Below are positions 24,017 to 32,298 of a DNA stretch of 46,336 nt, one piece after another. The notes beneath the pieces were generated by a model. It saw nothing but the letters and a program-made list of their open reading frames with translations. It did no database searches and was not told the DNA's origin. Numbering within the stretch: the first letter of the stretch is position 1; the number at the start of each line of letters is the position of its first letter. The translations under genes were made by a program, and so were the position numbers. Source of the stretch: Candidatus Woesearchaeota archaeon (GTDB taxonomy: Archaea; Nanobdellota; Nanobdellia; Woesearchaeales; JAGWAF01); assembly GCA_018303205.1 (NCBI GenBank), contig JAGVYP010000064.1, forward strand, positions 1 through 46,336. Direction: 5' to 3'.

Positions 24017-25192
24017 CTATCCGCCATTTCTTCCTAATCTTTGAGGCATATAAAATGCTTTACTAACACTCCTGCTGTAATGCGCACGATTAGCTACAAG
24101 AGCTAGTGTTGATACCAAGTCATGTACTTTCAAAAAAGAGGGCAATTTGCCATCAGCGTGTGTAACTGAATTGGTAATCACAACTTCTTTTAATAATCCA
24201 GAATCATGCATTCTTTGTAAGCGTTCCATCGCAGGTCCTGTAAAAAGTCCATGGGAAGCAGCAACATATATCTCTTCTACACCATATTCATTGTGTAAAC
24301 GATTTCCCAGTGATTCTATGGAACCTGCTGTTGCAATAATATCATCCCCAAGCAAAACTCTTCTGCGCCCTACCCCTATAATTTGGACATGCTCAGTTTC
24401 ATCTCCACTATGGCGAATTTTTGTTGCTTGTCCCAAGGGTAAATTTAACGCTCTCGAAAGATAATTACCCATAGGAAAAGCTCCAGCATCTAGAGCAACA
24501 AATTGGGTATTCGGATCCTCTCTAAACTGTTCAAAGTAATTTAAAAAGAATCCAAAAGAGTCCAAAGGAGTAAATCTCACTTTTACAGCAGTATAAAACC
24601 CACGAATAGCTTTTGAATGCACGTCAAGACAAATAACACGATCATAACCCGCATCAGCAATAGCTCTTGCAAGCCAAGCAGCACTGATAGGCTGTCTTTT
24701 TCCAGGAGTTGTTTTTTCTTGTCTAGAATAAGGAAGATAAGGAATAACTAAAGTTAAATGTGATGCTCCATTATCTCTCAGTGCGTCTCCTACAAAAAGC
24801 ATGTTAAGAATATTATCGCTCAGATTCCATTTTGCTTGTGTAGGATCTTGTGGAGTTGAAAAAACATACACATCTGCTCCATCAACAGATTCCTCAATAG
24901 TGGAAATGATCTCATGATCAGAAAAAATATCATGAGTAGCAGGATGTGCAATTACCCTTTCTTGTTCTTCCAATGGCCTTCTTTTTAAATGCCCAAGTCT
25001 TCTGTTATACTCATTAGCAACTCTTGTTGCCAATTGTATCCCTGAATTACAGCCAATAAGCGTAAGCCTTCCTCTTGGCATCGTATCGAGAGGTGCATGG
25101 TCAAAAAAAGTTGAATCTTTAATACCAGAAACAGCAAAATTTTCCAGTGAAGCTAGTTCCACTGCACCTTCAAGATCAGACGTTGTCAACAC
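24017..25192 (-). CDS. prs: Ribose-phosphate pyrophosphokinase family protein
   Basis: 391 residues. The region with IPYLPYSRQEKTTPGKRQPI (flexible catalytic loop) and LLGDDIIATAGSI (PRPP-binding loop, where most family members have VDDMIDTAGT) places it in the PRPP synthetase family, making PRPP from ribose 5-phosphate and ATP. It is longer than the usual 290-320 residues, with an extra N-terminal stretch of about 30 residues and inserts. It supplies PRPP for nucleotides and possibly for the UbiA-type enzyme at 39362. Confidence 0.9.
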   Translation of the reverse strand: MLTTSDLEGAVELASLENFAVSGIKDSTFFDHAPLDTMPRGRLTLIGCNSGIQLATRVANEYNRRLGHLKRRPLEEQERVIAHPATHDIFSDHEIISTIEESVDGADVYVFSTPQDPTQAKWNLSDNILNMLFVGDALRDNGASHLTLVIPYLPYSRQEKTTPGKRQPISAAWLARAIADAGYDRVICLDVHSKAIRGFYTAVKVRFTPLDSFGFFLNYFEQFREDPNTQFVALDAGAFPMGNYLSRALNLPLGQATKIRHSGDETEHVQIIGVGRRRVLLGDDIIATAGSIESLGNRLHNEYGVEEIYVAASHGLFTGPAMERLQRMHDSGLLKEVVITNSVTHADGKLPSFLKVHDLVSTLALVANRAHYSRSVSKAFYMPQRLGRNGG

Positions 25193-25249
25193 CCCTCTTT
25201 TCTTTAGAAAAATAAAAGTATATAAAAACCTATCGTTCTCTTTATATAA

Positions 25250-25849
25250 ATGGAACCCTGGAGTGTTATTCTACAGCAGTATAAGCAAGAGCCTTATCCT
25301 CTCAAAGAAGATTTTGGCTTTGTTGCTTTGCCCACACAGGAATTGCAACATTTTTTTGTGCAAGCTGAAGAATTTTTATCAGGAAAAAAATATTGGCTTA
25401 GCATGGGCAGTGGTGATGGAAGAGTAGAAAACATTGCAGCAAGAATCTACCATAAAGAAGTGACTGCTATCGAACTTTCCCAGGAATTGATTACTATTGC
25501 AGAAACAAAAACAGCACAGATCATACAAGCCATAAAAAATCCCAAAGGAAGAATTCAATTTGTACACGGTAATTATGTTCCTGTTGCTCTGCGAAAAGAA
25601 AGGATTCCTCCTCATTTTAATTTTCTCCATGGCAAAGACCCTTACAGAAAAATAAAATTTTCTTCGTTTGATTTAGTCTATAGCTATCCTTGGCCTTCAC
25701 AAATAGAAACCGTTTTAGAATGTTTTAGAACCTGTGCAAAAAAAGAAGCATTGCTTTTGCTCTATGGTAAATATGACTTTGACGCAAAAGAATACGGGTT
25801 GAGAGAACTAAAAAGATGGGATAAAGGCATTATCCTTGAAAAGAATTAG
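25250..25849 (+). CDS. SAM-methyltransferase-like protein
   Basis: 199 residues. Motif I YWLSMGSGDGRVENIAA (about 44-60) and the acidic AIELSQELI fit the Rossmann fold; RIQFVHGNYVP and FDLVYSYPWPSQI follow in the family order. The last motif YSYPWPS replaces the usual NPPY/DPPY type, so the target is unclear. Its TAG stop (25847-25849) lies inside the TTAGGCACAAGG start of a dispersed repeat, which may therefore have trimmed the gene end. Confidence 0.75.
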   Translation: MEPWSVILQQYKQEPYPLKEDFGFVALPTQELQHFFVQAEEFLSGKKYWLSMGSGDGRVENIAARIYHKEVTAIELSQELITIAETKTAQIIQAIKNPKGRIQFVHGNYVPVALRKERIPPHFNFLHGKDPYRKIKFSSFDLVYSYPWPSQIETVLECFRTCAKKEALLLLYGKYDFDAKEYGLRELKRWDKGIILEKN

Positions 25850-25975
25850 GCACAAGGAAAAAATCTATCATTCGTTTATTCTTATACTTTTTTTATAAAA
25901 AAAAACACAAACAAAAATACAAAAAGAGACGTTTTATATAGACGATATAATGATTATTATAAAAAATACATGAAA
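25846..25975 (+). repeat. A/T-rich GTTAGGCACAAGG repeat unit
   Basis: Box TTAGGCACAAGG (25846-25857), then ATCTATCATTCGTTTATTC, TTTTTTTATAAAAAA, CACAAACAAAAATACAAAAA, GAGACGTTTTATATAGACG and TGATTATTATAAAAAA. It is almost the same as the reverse of 14035-14147, including the rare GAGACGTTTTATATAGACG block. Confidence 0.75.
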
Positions 25976-26056
25976 CAGAGGAATAGATAACATTTTGGTC
26001 TGCTAGAATTCATATATAGCGCAAGTTTTATATAGCTAAACACCTTTGAGAAGTCT

Positions 26057-26191
26057 ATGGAAACTATAACTATCTCTCGGAGTGAGTATGAAAGACTCAA
26101 AAAGTTTGAAACCTTAGATTTTGAGTTAATAAGGCAATTTGCCAGTAGTTTAGATGACTTAAAAAAAGGAAGATTCAAGAGACTTGCTTAG
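26057..26191 (+). CDS. Short antitoxin-like protein opposite RelE
   Basis: 44 residues: METITISRSEYERLKKFETL then DFELIRQFASSLDDLKKGRF. The strand followed by SRSEYERLKK and a long amphipathic helix is like RelB/Phd-type short antitoxins that pair with RelE. It is a small gene that length filters miss. It is convergent with relE and overlaps its 3' end by 17 nt, so each transcript is antisense to the other, which is unusual since the two normally sit in tandem. A TATA-like TTTTATATAGC lies about 25 bp before the start. Confidence 0.65.
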   Translation: METITISRSEYERLKKFETLDFELIRQFASSLDDLKKGRFKRLA

Positions 26192-26492
26192 CTATTTCTT
26201 CTGCTACTTTTTTGAATTCGTAAAGTTGGGATTTAATACGGTTGATCGTTTCTTGTTGATCTTTCTTATCACTGGTTGCAACGAGCAAAATAAGTTTTAA
26301 GTTTTCATAAACAAGATAATAAATTCTTCTTCCACCTATCTTCTTCTCTCGAAGAAAAGGATAGGTAAGCGGTTTTCCTAAAAAAGGATTTTCACAAAGC
26401 TGTTGAGGAAAAGCTCTTGCAATTTCTTGATCAGACTTCGGAAACTTCTTAAGTTCTCGAAGATACGTATCTGTTCCTATAACCTTAAACAT
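26175..26492 (-). CDS. relE: RelE-type mRNA interferase toxin
   Basis: 105 residues. LRELKKFPKSDQEIARAFPQ, GKPLTYPFLREKKIGGRRIYYLV and the strand KLILLVATSDKKDQQETINR form the RelE/ParE fold (Arg and Lys in the sheet, helix KKDQQETI near the C-terminus). RelE toxins cut mRNA in the ribosome A site. The partner is the overlapping convergent 44-residue antitoxin-like gene. TATA-like TTTATAAACTAT lies upstream near 26515. Confidence 0.85.
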   Translation of the reverse strand: MFKVIGTDTYLRELKKFPKSDQEIARAFPQQLCENPFLGKPLTYPFLREKKIGGRRIYYLVYENLKLILLVATSDKKDQQETINRIKSQLYEFKKVAEEIAKQVS

Positions 26493-26592
26493 AACCTAAA
26501 AAGAAAAATTATAGTTTATAAGTTTAACCCAAAAAATGAACTCAAATTTTTAAAGAGACATTTTTTTAAAAAAAGATAACAAAGATAAAAAA

Positions 26593-26767
26593 GTTAGGCA
26601 CACTGAAAAAAGTCTATCTTTCGTCTCTTCTTATCTTTTTTTTATAAAAATCACAAACAAAAATTCTAAAATAAACTAAGTATAAAGATGATAAAACCAT
26701 GATTGTAAAAGATAGATTAAAAAAAAATAATAAACAACAATAGAAATATGAAAAGTTAGGCACAAGG
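26593..26767 (+). repeat. A/T-rich GTTAGGCACAAGG repeat, one full period
   Basis: GTTAGGCACACTG (26593) and GTTAGGCACAAGG (26755-26767) bound one 162-bp unit containing TTTTTTTTATAAAAA, CACAAACAAAAATTC and GATGATAAAA. The second box ends just before Bud32 (start 26806), so the repeat forms that gene's upstream region. Confidence 0.75.
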
Positions 26768-26805
26768 AAAGCAATATTTATAAGCACTCCATACTCCTTT
26801 CTTCT

Positions 26806-27408
26806 ATGGAATGGCACGGAGCAGAAGCAAAAGTACGCATAAAGAACGGAAGAATTCTCAAAGAAAGAATACCCAAAAAATATAGACATCCTGCACTTGA
26901 TAAACAGCTCAGGCAATCTCGCACCAGAAGAGAATCAAAAATCTTAGAAAAACTCCATGCTGCACAAATTCCTGTTCCCAAACTTCTAAAAAGTAATGAT
27001 GAAAACATGAGCATCCACATGGAACATATCGAAGGCAAACCACTGAAAGAAGTATTCCATGAAAAACCATTGCATTACGCAAAAGAAATAGGGATCCTCA
27101 TCGGAAAACTCCACACTGCAGATATTGTTCATGGAGACCTTACTACTTCTAATATGGTTTTGCACCCTCACAAAGGAATACACCTTATTGATTTCGGACT
27201 AAGCTTTTTTTCTACAAAAGAAGAAGACAAAGCAGTTGACTTACACGTCTTAGACAAAGCAATAGAAGCAAAACATTACCAACACTATCCCAAAGTCATG
27301 CAACTTATTTTACAAGCTTACAAAAAACAATACAAACTTAGTCAACCTGTCCTTGACAGACTCAAAGCTGTTCAAAAACGCGGAAGACACCAACAGAAAA
27401 AAATTTAA
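26806..27408 (+). CDS. bud32: Bud32 kinase/ATPase of the KEOPS complex
   Basis: 200 residues. A minimal kinase fold: GAEAKVRI (nucleotide loop), RTRRESKILEKLHAAQIPVP, ILIGKLHTADIVHGDLTTSNM (catalytic HGDLTTSN), HLIDFGLSF (DFG) and a short C-terminal basic tail. Bud32 regulates Kae1 in making the t6A base of tRNAs that read ANN codons. No kae1 is in the window. The start lies about 38 bp after the GTTAGGCACAAGG box, with ATATTTATAAGC as TATA. Confidence 0.95.
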   Translation: MEWHGAEAKVRIKNGRILKERIPKKYRHPALDKQLRQSRTRRESKILEKLHAAQIPVPKLLKSNDENMSIHMEHIEGKPLKEVFHEKPLHYAKEIGILIGKLHTADIVHGDLTTSNMVLHPHKGIHLIDFGLSFFSTKEEDKAVDLHVLDKAIEAKHYQHYPKVMQLILQAYKKQYKLSQPVLDRLKAVQKRGRHQQKKI

Positions 27409-27737
27409 CCTTGATATCCGGGTCCTTGTGATTGATGTTCCTGAATATGGGTAAGAATTACTCCGTAAGGTAAATCATAAACATCAGCTACTTCTGCTTC
27501 AGAAGGATCACTTCCATCTCTAAAATTATCAAAGAGGTCATCTAAGCCTGTTTTAGATCCAAATACTTCAACAATTCTTCTTGTAAGCTCTGTCGTTGCT
27601 TGGTTACTTCTTAATGTTCCAGACATTTTAGCAAGAGACGTACTAGGTTGTACCTTGGTTAAATCAACGTTGAATGGATCTGCTGCAAGAATATCATCAA
27701 ATGCCCTTTTCACTTCAGGTTTAATTCCTTCACTCAT
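27405..27737 (-). CDS. Small soluble protein, unknown function
   Basis: 110 residues, mostly helical, with acidic C-terminal half (GLDDLFDNFRDGSDPSEAEV). No known motif. Its start is preceded by GAGGTG (SD) 5-8 nt upstream and a TATA-like GCTTTATAAG. It ends in a 4-nt overlap with convergent bud32. Confidence 0.5.
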   Translation of the reverse strand: MSEGIKPEVKRAFDDILAADPFNVDLTKVQPSTSLAKMSGTLRSNQATTELTRRIVEVFGSKTGLDDLFDNFRDGSDPSEAEVADVYDLPYGVILTHIQEHQSQGPGYQG

Positions 27738-27828
27738 TTACACCCACCTCTTTTTTGAGATATTGCGTTAACTTATAAAGCTTTCTAGCGTCGCTACACT
27801 TAAATATGAGGTCTTCTTCTTTTCTCTC

Positions 27829-28848
27829 ATGCATCTTTTTGACACAGCAGAAGGATTTGTTTTTCATTATGAACATGGACAACACATCCAATCACGAAGA
27901 TTTATCTTACCTACAAAAAAAGGAAGGTACCACGTTTCTGTTTCTGCGCTTTTTCTTCCTTTACAGTTGCATGACTCCTTGAACATGCCTACTCCTTCTT
28001 CGCAGTTTGTCATTCCTTATGGAGGAGATGTTTGCTCACTTTTTATACACAAGTCTCTTCTCAATTTTTTTGTCATGGACATCATGGGGCATGGATTTGC
28101 GGTGCATAGAATAGCAGATAGGCTCATTGCACAGGCTCTTGAACATCGAAAGGATCCCGCTCTCGTTCGAGCCATCGGAGCCTATTGGAATAGAGAAAGA
28201 CCAACTCTGGAAAGATCACTCCAAGGAGAAATGCAAACAGCTATCCAAGAAGCAGTAAGAAAAGGATTTCCACAAAAGCAAGTGCAGGAACTTGTTGGAG
28301 AAATCCGTCATATCTACACTGCAGGTTCTCTTGCAGCTTGTCAAGTTGTTATCAACATCGAAGAAGGAAAAATTCTCTTTGAAAATTATGGAGAACCCGC
28401 CATTTACTTTATTTTATTAGATCGAAATACAGGACAGATACTCTCTTTAAAAATATTTGAAAAAGGAAATGCTGCTCTTGGTTATACTCAAGAATACCAG
28501 CAATTCCAAGAAGATATTCCTCATGGTGTAACCCACTTTAAAATTGTTATGTTTACAGATGCGCTCATGGAACAACAGGTTTCAATACCTGAAGAGCATA
28601 TCAACCCCTTGCTTGAGGAACGTATCAACATCGAGGAGTTACGAAAAAAAATAAGGCAGCATATGACTCAACAAGAGAGGCAGGACATTTTCAAAAGAGA
28701 AGAAATCATTAAAGAAGTCCTTTCTCATCTGGCACATCAAAGTCCAGAAGTCATTGTCAACTTTTTTTATAAACTTTTCAAACAGCTCAATCAGCACGTG
28801 CAAGAAGATGATATGACCTTTCTTGTTGCGGATTTCGAACAGAAATAA
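27829..28848 (+). CDS. SpoIIE/RsbU-like PP2C-type protein phosphatase
   Basis: 339 residues. GGDVCSLF at 65-72 and VMDIMGHG at 82-89 match the metal-binding GGDFYDxF and GDVxGHG motifs of SpoIIE-type phosphatases; AGSLAACQVV replaces the usual ATxxY, and VMFTDALME and DDMTFLVADF match the later TDGL and DDxT motifs. Asp67, Asp84 and the late Asp residues would bind Mn/Mg. These enzymes remove phosphate from STAS-type antagonists in bacteria. No STAS or kinase gene is near. The presence of the family in an archaeon is notable. A helical insert (about 100-165) separates the motif blocks. Confidence 0.8.
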   Translation: MHLFDTAEGFVFHYEHGQHIQSRRFILPTKKGRYHVSVSALFLPLQLHDSLNMPTPSSQFVIPYGGDVCSLFIHKSLLNFFVMDIMGHGFAVHRIADRLIAQALEHRKDPALVRAIGAYWNRERPTLERSLQGEMQTAIQEAVRKGFPQKQVQELVGEIRHIYTAGSLAACQVVINIEEGKILFENYGEPAIYFILLDRNTGQILSLKIFEKGNAALGYTQEYQQFQEDIPHGVTHFKIVMFTDALMEQQVSIPEEHINPLLEERINIEELRKKIRQHMTQQERQDIFKREEIIKEVLSHLAHQSPEVIVNFFYKLFKQLNQHVQEDDMTFLVADFEQK

Positions 28849-28879
28849 TCTTTTGTCAGTTGACTATCTTTTCTTTTTT

Positions 28880-29980
28880 TTAATATGGTCTGTCCCTACC
28901 TTCTTTTAAACCGGCAATGATTCCCTCACATCTCTCTCCAAAGCTATAGTCTAATTTTGCGAAAATATGCAACCTTCTCGGCAATTCTAAATCATTCTGT
29001 CTTAAGCACTCAATTAATTCTCTTGTGACTTCTTCTCTTTCTCCTTCCAAATATTTTTTCATTAATTCAAAATCGAGCATATCCCTCCGTGTTTCACCTT
29101 TTCTTCTATGATCGCTCATCTCATCAAGATTTCTTCTACATCTTTCAAAAACCCTTTCAGCTCTTTTCATATATTCTTCCTGGTCTTCTCTTCTCTCTCC
29201 AGCCAATGCGCAATAGAGTGCTGCAATGCCTGCTTCTGCAGTTAACCTTATTTGATAATTAAAGTCAATTACCTCATTGCCATCTCTTCTGTATGCGGCA
29301 GCATATTTTTCTCTAAACATCTGCCTTGCTATTTCAAATTCCCTCCTGCCAGCGTTTTCTTCTAAAACCCGCTCATACAAGTTTCCAGCAATAGATCTTG
29401 ACTTTATCTCGTGAATAACGTGTTTCCTTCTTGTTCTTTTCCCATCTTTTCTCCCGCTTCTTCTTATCATTTCATTCCTTATCATTTCTGCAGCCTGTAC
29501 ATTAGCTTCAGCTGCCTTTATCAAGAAGCTCATACGATCTTCTCCTTTACCGTATTTAGCAATTCTCTCGGCAAAATCTGCAGCGTGCGACCAGGAATAT
29601 GCAGGAAACTTCCAATCCCCTGTTCTTAGGACACTCTCTCCTGTTCTTGCTGCGGTAATCACCCTCCATCCATATCCGATTCCTGCAAGTTTTCTTTTCA
29701 AATCATCACTTTCTGTTTTTCTTTCGCAATCTTGAATAAAACCAAACATTGCTTTCAGAAATTCTCTCTCCTGATTCCAAGAAAGATTAACTCTCTTATT
29801 ATGAAGACTAAAAAAGGGTTTTGCTAAAGCGGTAACTACTTGTTCAAGGCCCTGTTCACTAGGGTCATTATGAAATACCCGAAAGAATTCTGTTAATAGT
29901 GCATAGCGTACTCCATCAGACTGACCAGAATTAAATAACTTCACTACATATTCATCAATACCCTTTTGTCTTTCCCTCAT
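28880..29980 (-). CDS. Alpha-helical repeat-like protein, unknown function
   Basis: 366 residues, almost all helix, with repeated helix pairs spaced about 35 residues (AADFAERIAKYGKGEDRMS, IAGNLYERVLEENAGRREF, AGIAALYCALAGERREDQE, YLEGEREEVTRELIECLRQ). TPR-like architecture is likely. No catalytic motif. High Arg/Glu content. It may act as a scaffold; the neighbour on the other side is the SpoIIE-type phosphatase, read convergently. Confidence 0.55.
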   Translation of the reverse strand: MRERQKGIDEYVVKLFNSGQSDGVRYALLTEFFRVFHNDPSEQGLEQVVTALAKPFFSLHNKRVNLSWNQEREFLKAMFGFIQDCERKTESDDLKRKLAGIGYGWRVITAARTGESVLRTGDWKFPAYSWSHAADFAERIAKYGKGEDRMSFLIKAAEANVQAAEMIRNEMIRRSGRKDGKRTRRKHVIHEIKSRSIAGNLYERVLEENAGRREFEIARQMFREKYAAAYRRDGNEVIDFNYQIRLTAEAGIAALYCALAGERREDQEEYMKRAERVFERCRRNLDEMSDHRRKGETRRDMLDFELMKKYLEGEREEVTRELIECLRQNDLELPRRLHIFAKLDYSFGERCEGIIAGLKEGRDRPY

Positions 29981-30024
29981 AATTCTGGAACTTTTTTAGA
30001 GTTTATAAAACTGTAGAAAAATTA

Positions 30025-30177
30025 TGGGGCCGCGGAGACTTTCAAGATTTTTAAGATAGTTCGTGAGATTGAAAATCTCACTTGACTGGTTTTTACCAGA
30101 TTTTCTCAAAAATCTGTTTGAACTCCGGTTGCAAGACCCCCAGCCTTGAGTGATAGACCAAGCTACACTACGGCCCC
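30025..30177 (-). tRNA. tRNA-Pro(GGG) with 78-nt T-loop intron
   Basis: Acceptor GGGGCCG/CGGCCCC, D-arm GTGTAGCTTGGTCTATCAC, anticodon arm CAAGG-CTGGGGG-TCTTG with anticodon GGG, 4-nt variable loop, T-stem CGGAG/CTCCG, A73 at 30025. The intron (30039-30116) divides the T-loop after TTCAAA; exon 2 supplies the T. The bulge-helix-bulge is textbook: GGAG/CTCC, 3-nt bulge, TTCA/TGAA, 3-nt bulge AAC, then AGATTTTT/AAAAATCT. The intron contains further hairpins, and its CAGATTTT part is repeated right after the eS1 stop. Confidence 0.95.
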
Positions 30178-30255
30178 TTAAGATCTGTGAGCAATCAAGG
30201 GTTTTTATTGTTTTGGGTGTTTAAGATAAATTATACTTCTTTTATTTCTTTTTCA

Positions 30256-30378
30256 GGATTGCCATCTTCAAAATTCGTTCTTTTTCTCTTTCAGATGCTG
30301 CGTTCCCGTAGGGAGCAACCCCTCGCGACGCATGCTAACCTTTTTGTTGATAGAATTTTGACCTGAGGATGGCAATCC
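30256..30378 (-). ncRNA. Structured RNA element, copy 2 (3' of eS1)
   Basis: Begins 40 nt after the eS1 stop when read on the minus strand. P1 is GGATTGCCATC/GATGGCAATCC; the internal loop CTCAGGTC/GAAG is identical to copy 1; P2 AAAATTC/GAATTTT, P3 ATGC/GCAT, the GTC/A loop, P4 GCG/CGC, and the tip GGGGTTGC-TCCC-TAC-GGGA follow. Stems differ from copy 1 but keep pairing, so the shape is under selection. Its neighbour upstream on this strand is eS1; tRNA-Pro lies downstream. Confidence 0.65.
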
Positions 30379-30417
30379 TTGTTTCTGCAGTTATACCAGA
30401 TTTTATTAAAAATCTGT

Positions 30418-31107
30418 TCAATTTGATTCTGTTTGAGGAGCTTCGTTTTGCAGTTCTTCTTCAGACTCTTTTTCTGGTTCAGATTCAGGTGTATCTTCCT
30501 TTACTTCTTCTTGCATTTCCTGAACAGGTGCCTTTTCTCTCTTGAGAATTTCCAAAGAACGAATTTCACAAAGACCTAAAGGATAAATTTTCTTAAGCAA
30601 ATCTGCGCTCTCTTTCTGCAGTTTTCCTTGGACTATATTCTTGAAGAACTCTTCTGTCTTTGTTTTGCGCAATGTTTTGATAATATAAGCACGCAATCCC
30701 ATACGCAATGCAGTCTCTACTGCTTTTTTTGCTTTTGAACGTGTAATCAACAAAGGTTTAATGCGTAAGTATTCGCCATCAGCGCTTATTGCTGTAAAGG
30801 AATCACAAATCTTTGACTTGCCTCTTCGCACCAGGCGCTTCATTGCTGAGGGAATAACGCCATATTCTACTAATCGGGTATTTCCTGTCTGATCTACAAT
30901 CTGCACTACATCAAAAGAAACATTAATATTTTGTTTTTTAGGATCACGCACGAGCATAGAAAGATTGATGGTAACACGTTTTCCCAGAGCTTCTTTTGCA
31001 TCATATACAAAAGCATCCCCCAAGTGTGCATGATTAAAGAATTCCGGAGCTTCTAGAGGAACCCAGATCTTTTTTCTTATAATCATTTTTTTCTTCACAG
31101 TTGCCAT
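30418..31107 (-). CDS. rps3ae: 30S ribosomal protein eS1 (S3Ae)
   Basis: 229 residues from ATG 31107; an in-frame ATG at 31125 lies too close to the TATA box (CTTTATAAAC, about 31129-31138). Family features are IRKKIWVPLEAPEFF, ALGKRVTINLSMLVRDP, the ADGEYLRIKPLLITRSKA block and the YPLGLCEIRSLEIL C-terminus. It is a small-subunit protein found in archaea and eukaryotes. The last 30 residues are Glu-rich and probably disordered. Directly after the stop comes an ACAGATTTTT-AAAATCTGG hairpin, then the structured RNA element. Confidence 0.95.
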   Translation of the reverse strand: MATVKKKMIIRKKIWVPLEAPEFFNHAHLGDAFVYDAKEALGKRVTINLSMLVRDPKKQNINVSFDVVQIVDQTGNTRLVEYGVIPSAMKRLVRRGKSKICDSFTAISADGEYLRIKPLLITRSKAKKAVETALRMGLRAYIIKTLRKTKTEEFFKNIVQGKLQKESADLLKKIYPLGLCEIRSLEILKREKAPVQEMQEEVKEDTPESEPEKESEEELQNEAPQTESN

Positions 31108-31288
31108 GGTACCGAGAAATGCCAAACCGTTTATAAAGCTTTCTCTTGGCAGGTAAAGTCAAATGAAACAAAACAACTTCTTTAAAGATACGTATCCTCA
31201 TAGAAAAATGAAACTACTCTCTAATAGTTATAAAAGTTTATAAAAGAGGAGCTTGCATACTCCTTATTATTTACAGGGGGGAACCATT

Positions 31289-32152
31289 ATGAAAAAAACC
31301 TATATCATGATCTGTATTGCATTGCTTACTATTCTTAATGTCTCAGGACTTGAATATTATTATGATGTTCCTTCACCTTCAGTATACCCAGAGATTGAAG
31401 AATACCCTGTAGCAGCATATGGGGAAGACACGGTTTCTGAAGATTATCGTAGCAGAACCTATAATGCGGAAGACATTTTTTATGGACAACCTGTAAGAGT
31501 ACAACGTGGTCCCACACGATTAGGTGCTCTAGATTATAGAGGAGTTGATCATATTCCTACCTACTGGACAAGATTTAGCCAAGTTATTGGACCCCTTCAT
31601 TACGGAAACCTTCCCATACCAGAACGATTTAGACTCTACCAAGAAACAGAAGGATACCCCTACTATGAGTATAGACAAAATTTTGCTCAGTACGGCAGTG
31701 ATTATTACCCTCCTTTTTTCCAAACAGCAGCAAGAGAAGCTGAGCGAGAATCTCTTCCCGAATCAAAAAGAATCATTGAACCTATTGGAGGTCATTTTAT
31801 AAGAGAAACCGGAAGACTAGTTCATGCTACAGAAATGAGTTGCTTAGAAACAGGCAATGAACGAAGAGTTTTTACAGGCACAGTTATCAGTTTAAAAGTA
31901 AGAGATGTCTTAAGCTCTGAAGGAGACAAAGATATCCTCGGTGCAGTATGCCCAACAGCAAGTTCAATCAGAAAAGAAATTGCATGTATCGTTGCACCTA
32001 ACACCTTTGTCAGATTAACCTGTACACGGGATCAAACAGGCAAGAGAGGCATTAGTCTTGAACCTATGCAATTTACTGAGCTGAGCATCTGGGCAAGATC
32101 AAAGCTTATGCAGAACTTCCATACCTCAGAGCTTTATCCAGGGTATGCATAA
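31289..32152 (+). CDS. Secreted protein rich in Tyr/Pro, unknown function
   Basis: 287 residues from ATG 31289, preceded by a strong G-rich Shine-Dalgarno site (CAGGGGGGAACC). The N-terminal 18 or so residues (KKTYIMICIALLTILNVSG) are a signal peptide. Residues 20-150 are rich in Tyr, Pro and Arg (LEYYYDVPSPSVYPEIEEY), probably an extended surface segment. The C-terminal half (about 170-287) has cysteines at MSCLETGN, GAVCPTAS, EIACIVAP and RLTCTRD, suggesting two disulfides. No family recognised. Confidence 0.65.
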   Translation: MKKTYIMICIALLTILNVSGLEYYYDVPSPSVYPEIEEYPVAAYGEDTVSEDYRSRTYNAEDIFYGQPVRVQRGPTRLGALDYRGVDHIPTYWTRFSQVIGPLHYGNLPIPERFRLYQETEGYPYYEYRQNFAQYGSDYYPPFFQTAAREAERESLPESKRIIEPIGGHFIRETGRLVHATEMSCLETGNERRVFTGTVISLKVRDVLSSEGDKDILGAVCPTASSIRKEIACIVAPNTFVRLTCTRDQTGKRGISLEPMQFTELSIWARSKLMQNFHTSELYPGYA

Positions 32153-32298
32153 ACACTTTTATTTTTTTTAATCTTTTTTTGTAACGTTTTTTATATTCTA
32201 ACTTTTGTGTGATTTTTGTAACTATAATTTTTTTTTACCAAATCCTTACTCACCGATACTTTAATAAACCACCTTGAAAAGAAAACCGAGGGGAGTGT

